Positions 35,900-47,500 of a stretch of 64,000 bases of DNA are shown here, piece by piece; position 1 is the first letter of the stretch; every line of letters begins with the position of its first letter. The stretch is taken from assembly GCF_963455315.2 (NCBI RefSeq), contig NC_083325.1, positions 43,758,985 through 43,822,984 of the forward strand, written 5' to 3'. Position numbers and translations under genes: made by a program. The DNA comes from Globicephala melas. Taxonomy: Eukaryota; Chordata; Mammalia; Artiodactyla; Delphinidae. Below the pieces are notes generated by a model. The model was not told the DNA's origin. It ran no database searches and saw only the letters and a list, made by a program, of their open reading frames with translations.

Positions 35900-36480
35900 T
35901 CACAACCCCAGAGTAGCAGTAATTTACTTCCTAGAAAGCGAAGGGTTTTGCAGAAACGCGCTGCTGACACGTCACCCGGGTACACCCCGCGACTGTACCA
36001 GTGGCAACACGGCTGTTCCGAAATCGGACTTCTGAGTCCCGGGTAGAACCGCTTCCGGCGGAACCGGAAGCCCGCGGGGGACCATTTTTGAGACGGACTA
36101 GCCTACTGACAGTCCTCCCGGGTCCGGAAGGTGATCTTTGCCCTGCGTCAGAATTCCGGCGTCCTGGACCCTACGTAGGAGCTAAGTGAGTGGGGTCTCT
36201 TAGCCGTGTCGTTCCGGTTGGCGTGTATTGTTTGGCCTAAAGTGTTAGCGGCACAGATGACAAGCAATGCGCATTGCGCATTCGGGAGGCTTTCCATTGT
36301 GCACTTAATCCATACGTGATTGTTACTTTCGGCATAACGAAAGCGCTATCCAACCAGAAGCGGCCGGCTGCTTGCTCTCCCCGCGCGCCGCGGCAGGTGT
36401 CCTCCACACCCCGACCTCCCCTGTGCCCAAGGGTTTTTGGGCTCGGGTTCCAGGCGAAGCCACCCTAGATCCGACGTTCT
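35900..36480 (+). promoter_or_regulatory. CpG-rich promoter of MTIF2
   Basis: A G+C and CpG peak within AT-rich DNA. Three consensus ETS/GABP (NRF-2) sites lie close together: CTTCCGG 36052-36058, CCGGAAG 36064-36070 and CCGGAAG 36124-36130. Such clusters are typical of nuclear genes for mitochondrial proteins. No TATA box is seen. The start of transcription is probably near these sites. Confidence 0.75.
36040..36185 (+). other. MTIF2: Probable MTIF2 5' UTR exon 1
   Basis: Non-coding sequence ending at a consensus donor (gctaa|GTGAGTGG, donor at 36186). It would splice to the acceptor at 38303 seven bases before the start codon. The 5' end is a guess based on the ETS cluster. Confidence 0.55.
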
Positions 36481-36604
36481 ACCGTGACTTCTTTTTACCT
36501 TTCAGATAACTCCCAAGGCTTCTAGCTGTTTCATTCAGACGTTTTCACCAGCGCAACTACATTATTTCCAACATCCTTTTTCAGGTTCCATGATAAGAAT
36601 ATAC

Positions 36605-36755
36605 TAGCGGCGAAAGAACACCGAATTGGGAGTCAGAAAGCCTGGGTTCTAGTCTTGTCATTAACTAGCGGTATGACATTGGAGAAGGCTTTTTGACCTC
36701 TCTGGACTCCATTTTCCTTTTCTTTAAAATGAGGGGCTTGGAATAAGTAGCAAGT
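36605..36755 (+). repeat. MIR
   Basis: 'gggagtcagaaagcctgggttctag', 'attaactagcggtatgac' and 'ctctggactccattttcc' give the MIR body in order. Confidence 0.65.
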
Positions 36756-37660
36756 AAGGTTCCTTTTAGTTTTGGTATTTGGTTTATTGACTCCCAATGT
36801 GTTTTTCGAATCCCTGCGTCAGTGAAATAGTTGTGCTTTGGTTAATCTCCGTGTAGGACTTTTCCTCCCGTTGTATTAATCTGTGTCCTTGTTAAATCTG
36901 GTTTTAGAGTCATTAAAAAAATTTTTTTTTCCCTAAGGAATTCTGTGCTTCCTGAGCACCCTTTACTTCTGAGTTCAGGGAAATGTACCTAAATAAGATT
37001 CTTTAAATGTGCCATTCTTGAGGTGTTTAAGAATCATTATATTGGAACATTTTAAAGACAGTGGACCCCAAAGGAAGGGACTCTTGCTTATTAAACTTTG
37101 AATCAACAACCTCAGATGCAGTGCCTGGAAGATGGTGCTCATGAAATGTCTGCTGAGGAGAAAACTGGTACTTATGTTATTTTAGTTGCTCCTTCCCTTA
37201 AACACTGAAAAGCAAAGCTGTAGAAATGCAGTGTTGTGATCAGAAGAAATAGAAGACTCAAGGAGGAAAAGACTATACTACTGAGTTCTGAGCTACACTG
37301 TTGAGGTCTGTTGTGGTTTTCTCTCAGTAAACTCTTCTTTTGTCCCAAGAGTAATACTCAAAAGGCATTATTCAATAGGTATTTATTGGCATTATTCATT
37401 AGATATTTATTGGGTGCCTTCTTCCCACTCTAAAGCATCTTTTTTGGGGGGGGTCAGGAAGAGGGGAAAATGTTAAGGTTGAAAGACAGTTCCAAGTAGA
37501 GGGAGCATATGCAAAGTTTCAAAGATTAGAAGACGTTGGAGATTACAGGTGAGACAGAATAACAAAAATTTGGGAGATAGGAGTGAGGGAACTATAAGAG
37601 CGTAAGAGATGGAGTGAGAGATTAACAGAAGGCAGATAATGAGTCCTTATATAGCATGTT

Positions 37661-37881
37661 GTTTTTTTTGTTTTTGTTTTTGTTTTTTTACGGTACGCAG
37701 ACCTCTCACTGCTGTGGCCTCTCCCGTTGCGGAGCACAGGCTCCGGACGCGCAGGCTCAGCGGCCATGGCTCACGGGCCCAGCCGCTCCGCGGCATGTGG
37801 GATCTTCCCGGACCGGGGCACGAACCCGTGTCCCCTGCATCGGCAGGCGGACTCTCAACCACTGCGCCACCAGGGAAGCCC
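37661..37881 (-). repeat. Cetacean-type 200-bp SINE, antisense
   Basis: T-rich start (reversed tail), 'acggtacgcagacctctcac', end 'caccagggaagcc'. Target duplication TATAGCATGTT at 37650-37660 and 37882-37892. Confidence 0.93.
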
Positions 37882-38103
37882 TATAGCATGTTTTGAAGTT
37901 GTACATTAAACTAGGGATAATCTCCCCCCATCCTCCCAAAGAATGTTTGGCAAAGAGTTGATGAGTGCAAATTTGCATTTAAAAAAAAAATGACTGTAGT
38001 TGTGATTTGGTTAGTTGATGTTTCAGGAGTGAAAAAAGAACCCTTATAAGTTTGTTATTGTATTTCAGTGTTATTATGGTAGGAACATTAACAATAGTTC
38101 TAG

Positions 38104-38139
38104 TTAATATCTAGAGAGTACTTAATATCTAGAGAGTAC
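38104..38139 (+). repeat. Exact 18-bp tandem duplication
   Basis: TTAATATCTAGAGAGTAC occurs twice head to tail with no mismatch. Confidence 0.97.
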
Positions 38140-38310
38140 GGAATTCCATCTCTCTGGACTGTGAGTTCTTTCAGGGCAAGAACCCAGTTTTACTCATTGT
38201 TGTAACTCTAGCACAGTGTTTTGTGTGTAGTAGATATCCAATTAATATTTACTAACTTGATTTCAATATTAACCAAAATAGTATTTGAAAACTTTTTTCC
38301 TAGGAGAAAC

Positions 38311-38529
38311 ATGAACCAGAAGATACTTAAGTTGGAGAACTTGCTACGATTTCACACTATTTGTAGGCAGCTGCACAGCCTGTATCAAAGAAGAATGTTG
38401 GCACAGTGGAGGCACGTGTTTTCATCTGCTTACCTGGTGTGGACAGCTCAGCTGTACCCCCAGCCCTGGCAGACACATGCGCTCATCAGGACCGCTTTAT
38501 CTCAACATAGGCTTCTGGTGACAAAGAAG
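38311..38529 (+). CDS. MTIF2: MTIF2 coding exon 1 (start, targeting region)
   Basis: Exon begins at 38304; ATG at 38311. 73 codons, MNQKILKLENLLRFH through LLVTKK, with many Arg/Gln/His and few acidic residues after position 15, as in mitochondrial presequences. Donor gtagtt at 38530. Confidence 0.95.
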
Positions 38530-41500
38530 GTAGTTCTAGATTTCTCTGAGTTTCTCTGTTATTTGATCTGAGATAAAAGTGCCTAGAGCCATGAGTAGAA
38601 ATCCATTTTGAGTATTTTGTCATTTTTGAAATCTTTATGCCTTAATGCTACATTCCAGGCAATAAATCTTTGTGAGGAAGGGAGGTTCTAGTTAGTTGTT
38701 TAGTAATGTTGATTAATTTGCTTATTTATATCAGTGTATAACAGTGAATTAAGGAATCAGGATTTTAAATTTTAGTCTAAGGTTTAACAATTTATGGGAG
38801 TGTTGGTAGAAATAGGAGCCCTGACTGTGGTAGATATTCCAGAATAAATCTCAAAGTTTTTTCTTCCTTCTTTATGTGTTCTGAATATTTAATAGGAAAA
38901 AAAATCACAGAAATCTCAGCTATCTTCAACAAAATCTAAAAAGGAGGTGGAGGTATGGATTGGAATGACTGTTGAGGAGCTGGCCAGAGCAATGGAAAAA
39001 GACATAGGTGAGCCAGATAATTTTATAAGGAAAAATATGGAAACGTGGAATACCTGGTATTTTATTTGCAGTGAGATTAAGGCATTCAAGGATGAAAATT
39101 AGACTAGTGGTTTAAAAAGATGTTAAGTAATTCCAATATTTTTCACTTTAGATGACAAATCCTAATTAGTTTCTTGGCTCTTTGCCAAATCTAGTTCTCT
39201 AAGATTTTGCTTTTAATAAAAGTGGAAAAGATTTTTTTAATTTGAACTAACCTTTCTTGCTCAGAAATCTCGTGGGCTATTAGAATAAGTCCAAAGAATG
39301 CTTTTGGACTGAGGGACCGTATTTATACTCATTTACTTTACTTTTGTTTCTCTATAATTCTCTAATTGCACTCATTTTGACAATTTCTGTAGTGTAGTGC
39401 CAGCAGAAAAATATTTGTAGTAATAACTACGACGTTTTTTTTTCCTTAATAAATTTATTTATTTATTTTTGGCTGAGTCGGGTGTTTGTTGCTGCTCGTG
39501 GGCTTTCTCTAGTTGCAGCGAGCGGGGGCTGCTCTTCGTTGCGGTGCGCGGGCTTCTCATTGCAGTGGCTTCTCTTGTTGCGGAGCACGGGTGCTAGGCA
39601 CACGGGCTTCAGTAGTTGTGGCACGCGGGCTCAGAAGTTGTGGCTCGCGGGCTCTAGAGCACAGGCTCTGTAGTTGTGGCGCATGGGCTTAGTTGCTCTG
39701 CGGCATGTGGGATCTTCCCGGACCAGGGATCGAACCCGTGTCCCCTGCATCGGCAGGCGGATTCTTATCCACTGCACCACCAGGGAAGTCCATAACTACA
39801 ACTTTTCATAATACCATTTTTATTAGAAATTCAATAAAAATTGTAATTGGCCCGCTGTATCCAAGGGTTCTGCATCCGTGGATTCTACCAACCGTGAATC
39901 AGAAATATTAAAAAAAAGAAAAAAAAATCCAGAAAGTTCCAGAAAGCAAAACTTGAATTTGTCATGCATCAGCAACTGTTTCTATAACATTACATTGTAT
40001 TAGTTATTGTAAGTAGTCTAAAGATGATTTAAAATATATGGGTGGATGTGTGTAGGTTATATGCAAATACTGTGCCATTTTATATAAGGGACTTATATAT
40101 AAAGTCCATGTATTTTGGTATTCAGGGGATGTCCTGGAACCATGCCCCTGCAGATACTGAGGGACTACTGTATTTATTACCAATTTAGGATTGTTGGAAG
40201 AAAATTTTCATTTCGTTTTCATTATAAACTGACATTAAAATTTAGTAAACAAGAAATGGCTTATTATTGTAACAAAATAAAGTAACAAGTGAAGCAGACT
40301 TGGCAAAAAATTACTACTAATAACATATTTATTGAGCTGTTACTATATACCAATACTTTATATGTATTAACTCATATAATTCTCACAATTCTCTAGAAGC
40401 AGGTATGATTATTATCCCCATTTATAGATTGAGAAACCAAGGCATAGAGAGGATAAATAATTGCCCAGGATTTCACAGCTACTATGTGGTGGAGCCAGGA
40501 TTTTGAACCCAGGGAGTATGGCTCCAGAGCAGATGCTCTTATTCACAGACCAGATTTTCTCTCAGGAATTGTTATTTTGTAAATCACAGCAGAGCTAGAG
40601 TTTTAATGTGTATCCTGCCTGAAAGTGTTACCACTATTTGTGACAGTACATCCTCACAAAGAATAGAAAATTAGCACTCTATCTTGTGTTTTTTTTAAAC
40701 TTTGCATTGGATTATGTAATCATTTTATAACTAGAAAACTTTAAGAGAACAAATGGACATGGCCATGTCATTCAGAATTTTTCCAAGGAAAACTGTATTG
40801 ATATGATTTTATAAATGATATTGATAACAGACTTGATTTTTAGAACTTTTTATTATTGGCATTTTTCATATATATATGAAAGCAGAAAGAATGGAATGAT
40901 AAGCATAATGTTTGCATGAGCCAGTGATAACAATTATTAATATATCATTTAATCCATGAGTACTTACATATTGCTAAATGATAATTCTCTTTTTTTAAAC
41001 ATTAACACACACACGCATAACCATAATTCCTTTGTATCACCAAATAAATAGAATAATTAAAATACAGGTTTAATCCTGTGGATCAGTGCTCTAAATCCAA
41101 AACTGATTTGCTATGATTTAAATAAAAGTTATCTATTTGAAACTTATTTAATATTATAATCATACCTCTTTTGAATTTAAGATAGTTTTCATATGGTGAA
41201 TATTTTTAACTGCTATATTAGCAATGTACATACATCCTAACCCCCCTGCCCCGGCTCAGTTAAAATAACTTGATGTGGGAATTCCCTGGCGGTCCAGTGG
41301 TCAGGACTCTGCGCTTTCACTGCCAGGGGTGTGGGTTCAATCCCTGGTGGGGGAACTAAGATCCTGCAAGCTGTGCAGTGCAGCCAAAAAAGAAAATTGA
41401 TGTAATATTTCTGGTTAAAATGCTTTGGGTACTTTTCTACATGTAAATATTTAAGTCTTGGATAAAGATAAAATAATATGTTGATACTGTATGCATTTAA

Positions 41501-44500
41501 TGTAGAGGGAAAAAGATTATCCCTATGTATAAGCTACCTCTCAAAAGTTTAGGATAACATATTGGAAAACTATAGTTACTGGATTATTAAGGATTTTTAG
41601 CGTTATTAGAAACAGAATTGTACTCATAATTTTTACGTTTAGAGTTTTATTGTTTTCTGAGAGCATATCCATATAGGAAATTTATGTTGTAGCATTCTTT
41701 TTAATTTAATTTTTATTTTATATTAGAGTATAATTGATCTACAATGCTGTGTTAGTTTCAGATGTACAGCATAGTGATTCAGTTATACATATACATATAT
41801 CCATTCTTTTCCACATTCTTTTCCCATATAGGTTATTACAGAATATTGAGTAGTTTCCTGTGCTATACATTAGGTCCTTGTTGATTATCTATTTTATATA
41901 TAGTAGTGTGTATATGTTAATCCCATACTCCTAATTTATTTATGTTTTATTTTTTTTATTTTTTTAAGTTAATTTTTATTGAAGCATAGTTGCTTTATAA
42001 TGCTGTGTTAGTTTCTACTGTACAGCAAAATGAATCAGCTATACATATAGATTTATCCCCTCTTATTTGGATTTCCTTCCCATTTAGGGCACCACAGTGC
42101 CTTAAGTAGATTTCCCTGTGCTAAAGAGTATGTTCTCATTAGTTGTCTATTTTATACATAGTATCAATAGTGCCATACTCCTAATTTAAAATGTGTTTTC
42201 TTGGGGAAAAATGTGGTAGGGAAATACACAAGAAAGCATTTCTTGGCATTATTATGGAGTAGGATCAGTGAGGTGCTGAGGCTGGCTTGTACCAGTTTGT
42301 GAGCCTATTGCTAAATTATAAGGAATTATGTGAGCTGGTGTAAACACAACCATTTAAAAAATTAAGTCATAAATGGAGGTAAATAAATACTCATTAATAT
42401 TTTCACTTCTTAATTATTTTACTACATTTTACTGTTAATCTATGATCTTGAGGTTATTTACGTTTATTGTACCTATATGGTGGAAATACTATTTAATAGT
42501 GTGCTGCTTCACATCTCTTTTCATCTCTGTGTTCAGTGACTTCATATTGGTGGCTTGAAGTCAGATGTGGTGGGGGACAGCAGCCCCCAACCTTTTTGGC
42601 ACCAGGGACTGGTTTTGTGGAAGACAATTTTTCCACTGATGGGCGGTGAGGTTGGGGGGATGATGGTTTCAGGATGATTCAAGCGCATTTATTGTGTACT
42701 TTGTTTCTATTATTATTACACTGTAATATATAATGAAATAATTATACAGCTCACCATAATGCAGAATCAGTGGGAGTCCTGAGCTTGTTTTCACTTGCCA
42801 CTCACTGATAGGGTTTTGAATTGAGTCTGCAAGCAGTTGGTTTATTATGGTCTCTGTGTAGTCAAACCTCTCTCTGATAATCTGTATTTGCAGCCGCTCC
42901 CCAGCGCTAGCATCACTGCCTCATCTCCACCTCAGACCATCAGGAATCAAATTCTCATAAGGAGCCTGCAGCCTAGATCCCTTGCATGTGCAGTGTACAA
43001 TAGGGTTCGTGCTCCTATGAGAATCTAATGCCACCGCTCGTCTGACAGAAGGCGCAGCTCAGGTGGTAATGCAAGCATGGGGAGCGGCTGTAAATATAAA
43101 TGAAGCTTTGCTCACTCCCCAGCCGCTCACTTCCTGTTGTGCGTCCTGGTTCCTAACGGGGTTGGGCACCCCTGGTGGCGGGTATTTGTACCATGGAAAT
43201 TGGGAAGTGCTATAAATCAGGACCTTTTTTTAGGAGCCTCAGAGTAAACATTTACCAGCACACTACTGAATAGGAAGTTCTTTTAGTGTAATATTCTGCG
43301 TGTTTGAAGATGCCTTTCTTTTATATCTGTCTCTCAAAATATATATTTATAGGGTGACTGAAAGTCTGGAAGCATAAAACTAGTTATTTCATTATCACCA
43401 CTGATACTTTATTTATTACCCACAGGAAAATATGACTGGAATTAAAGCACATTAAGTAAAATGAAAACAAGTAATTATTTTTCCTATATTTTGCTACTTT
43501 TTGGACATCCTAAATAGATACATAAATAGTGTGTACATGTATTCTGTGATACTGTATGTGTGTGTGTGCATATATTTATGTATATACATATGTGAATATA
43601 GTCAATCCTTATTATTTGGGGATTCTGAATTGGCGAATTCCCTAAAATGTATTTGTAGCCCCAAAATTGACACTTGAAATGCTTTTGTAGTCATTCCTGG
43701 ACATGCACAGAGCGGTGAAAAATTTGAGTTGCCTGACCTGGTCACGCATTACTAGCTGAGGTTCAAACAAGGCAACACTCTGCCTTCTCTCCTCTCATAC
43801 TGTAAACAAGTGTCATTTTTGTGGTTTATTTAGTGCCACGTTTTTCTCATTTTTGTGCTTTTTTTTTGGTGATTTCGCTGTTTAAAATGGCCCCACAGCA
43901 TGGTGCTGAAGTGCTGTTTAGTGTTACTAACTACAAGAAGGCTGTAATGTGCCTTACAGAGAAAATACATGTGTTAGATAAGCTTTATTGAGGCATTAGT
44001 TATAGTATAGTGCTGTTGACTGTGAGTATAACGTTAATGAATCAACAACATATATTGAATAAGATGTCTTTAAACAAAAACACATAAAACAAGATATAGC
44101 TGATGAAAATGTTGTGACCAGAGGCTGAAGGAACGTAACCCCGTATTTCCCTTCAGAGCAATGATTCAGTATTTGCTAATTCACTGTTCCCAGTGAGTTA
44201 TAGAACATAATTACCTTGAATAATGAGAATCGACATGCAATTTAATGTTTTATTAATTGCTCAAGTAGTTCATAAGGTACATGGTAAATATTCAAATATT
44301 TATGAATATGCAGAAATATCAATTAATATAAATGTATCATATTTTTTTTCCTTTTTTTTTTTTGATGTGGACCATTTTTAAAGTACCTTATTGGATTTGT
44401 TACAATATTGCTTCTGTTTTATGTTTTGGTTTTTTGGCCTCGAGGCATGTGGGATTTTAACTCCCAGACCAGGAATCGAACCCGCACTCCCTGCATTGGT

Positions 44501-47500
44501 AGGCAAAATATTAACCATTGGGCTGCCAGGGAACTCCCTGTATCATATTTTAAAGATTATTTTCTTTTCAACTTTTTTGTGATTCGTTAACATTAGAGAA
44601 ACGGATAGCTTATATAGTTATTCCTCTCATTGAGTGTATTGTTTATATAGATGTTTATCAATAGAGGTCACTTTCTGGAACATTTAATTCGTGATCCTAA
44701 AAGGTTTTATCTTGTTTCACCCAGATTGTGTATATGAATCTTTATTGAACACTGCTGTTGACATAGATTCACTAGAAGCACGCTCACATTTAGATGAAGT
44801 CTGGATCAAAGAAGTGATAAAGAAGTCAGGGATGAAGTTAAAATGGAGCAAATTAAAACAGGACAAAGTCAGAGAAAATAAAGATGCTGTAAAAAGGTAA
44901 AACTTAACTGTATAAATTGGGGGAAGGAGACCACATTGTTTTATTCACACTTTTTAATGGAAACATTTGCCTTAAAATTCCTTTTGCAATTAAAATGATG
45001 TGTGAGTATAGGTTAAACTTTTCTTCAAAGTGCTTAAAGTATCAAAAAGTATATTATAAAACTCTAAGAGTTATTTTTCTTAGTTTGCTGAGTGTATATA
45101 TTGATCCTGAATTTTAAAATTTTTTTCAGTTTTGCTCACTGTTATGAAGATGCCTACAGTAGGTGGGCAGTCATTATTATTTTATCATAAGTCATTGTAT
45201 GTATAGAAGAGGAAAATAGTTATGTCTAATCAAAGCTAAATGTTGTGTTTTATTGTTAATGGTAGTTCACAGAGATAACTGCAGATCAGTTCACTGGCTA
45301 TAAAGTGTTTCTGATATTTAAGAAGTGAAACTCCTTTGCTGTCAATTGTAGGCCCCAGGCAGATCCAGCTTTATTAATACCAAGGTCCCCAGTTGTTACT
45401 ATAATGGGCCATGTTGATCATGGAAAAACGACGTTACTTGACAAACTGCGAAAAACTCAAGTGGCAGCAATGGAAGCTGGAGGCATCACTCAGCACATTG
45501 GTGCCTTTCTTGGTATGAACACAGATCACCTTACAATGTGCTTGGGAACCCCACATATTATTTTCTTAAAATAGTGTCACCGTATGAAATATATGAATTT
45601 AAAGTAAAAGAAAGGCTAAAGCCTAAAGCCATTGGTTTGATGAAATGTAGAGCTGGTGGTTAATAAAGGTTATTTTGTACAGTGTATAAGAAGAAAGTTA
45701 TACCTTTTGTATTCTAGCTCATTCTTAGTTTGGTTTAATGAGCCGAAGACTCTTCAATGCTAGGTTGTCATAATGTTACCACTCATAATTGAGTAACAGC
45801 TGTCATTTGCTGAACGCCTAGCATGTGCCCAGCACTGTTCTGAGCACCTTATATGCTTTATCTTTTTTTATCTTCGCAACATCATGAGGTAGATATTAGT
45901 ATTCCTACATGCATATAAGGAGGCTGAGGCTTGTTTAGGTTGAGTTACTTGCTCAAAGTACACAGCTAGTAAAGTGGCAAAGGCAGCATTTAAACCCAAG
46001 GCTGTTGAACTCAAATCCTGAGCTTCTAACTGTGTACTAAATTGCCTCTGTTGGTCAAGACAGTTGTGCAGCTGGTGTTTGCTAATGCAGGAGTGGCTGC
46101 CTAGACAACTATCTGTCTGGTTTTTTCTCCAGAATATATTCCAGTTGGTACATTTATGAAAATAGTTATATTCTAGAAATAGGTTGAGTTTTAGTTTGAA
46201 ATTATTACATGAAAAGAAAACCCTAAAGGTCTCACTGGTATGTTATCACTTTTCATTGTGGAGTGATGATCCAAATGCATTGTTCTGATTAAGATTAATG
46301 GAAAGAATAAAATTATTTTGAAGAATTATTGATTGTGTTGATAAGGTCATGTATATTCCTTTGTATTAAGGAAGTATATATTTGAGTGCTTAGAGTTCTT
46401 GGATTTCTGTTTCCACAGTTTCTCTGCCTTCTGGAGAAAAGATAACCTTTCTTGATACTCCAGGACATGCTGCTTTCTCAGCAATGAGAGCCAGAGGTGC
46501 GCAGGTGACTGACATTATCATATTGGTTGTAGCTGCAGATGATGGAGTGATGAAACAAACTGTAGAATCCATTCAGCATGCCAAAGATGCTCAAGGTACT
46601 GTGTGGCTGACTTACATGTATCAGGAAGGAAGTTGCTTTCTTTTTTTTAAAGGATCTACTACAAAGTCACTGTTTTTACATGTCGCTCATTTAATCTTCC
46701 TGGCAATCCCAGAATTATTATACCTGTTCTACAGGTAAGGTGCAAAGAAAGTTGAATTGTTTTCCCAAAGACATTAACTACTAAGAAGAGTATAGCAGGA
46801 TTCAACTTGGGACTTGTGACCACAAGTATATTCCTTCCTCTACTGTTTACTTACTTGGCATGGTGTGACAATTTAACAGTCTCAGATGACTTTTTAAAAA
46901 ACGTTTTAACGTTTAACAGCTATAAAAGTAAGCCTAGAATGATGAACCCCTATGTACCCATCACCTCAATTCATTAGGAGTTACAAAATGGTGATATTCT
47001 AATTGTTATTCCTTATTCATTTATTATCTGGAATTCTTCTCTGAAAGAGACTTTTCCCTCATCTGCTTTAAATAAGTTCTTATTTGGTCAAAGGTATAAA
47101 ATCAAAACTTTTGGAAAATACTTGGCTATATTCTCCCTTATTTCTCCATTTAAAAATTGTAATAATAGGGAATTCCCTGGCAGTCCAGTGGTTAGGACTG
47201 CACACTTTCACTGCCGAGGGCATGAGTTCAATCCCTGGTTGGGGAACTAAGATCTTGCAAGCCACGTGGCGTGGCCAAGAAAAAAAAAATTGTAATAATA
47301 AACCCCACACACATACTTTGTACATTCATTCTTATTGTGATATGACCCTAAACCCACTGAGAAAATACTGTTGTCTTGAGAAAATGTACCTGAAGGAATG
47401 CATCCTATTCCCCTAGGTTTATTGGCAAGAAAAAAAAGAAAGGGTTGACAATCATTGATCTAGTCCAGTGTTTTTTTCATCTCACAACATGAAAACTAAG

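Larger units (their letters stand above)
36186..38303 (+). other. MTIF2 first intron
   Basis: Contains a MIR (36605-36755), a cetacean-type SINE (37661-37881) and an 18-bp tandem duplication (38104-38139). Confidence 0.6.
39008..44724 (+). other. MTIF2 intron rich in mobile elements
   Basis: Listed separately inside it: a long SINE, a Tigger MITE, a MIR, a short SINE, nested L1 tails, a hAT element, a Tigger2-like element and another SINE. 40560-41270 and 42190-42570 are unrecognised. Confidence 0.7.

Noticed and set aside
41700..42188. Two independent L1 tails truncated at exactly the same point
   Set aside because: The shared CCATACTCCTAATTTA is better explained as the target duplication of the second insertion into the first.
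42837..43028. 63-codon open frame
   Set aside because: Lies inside the hAT element and matches its non-coding body.
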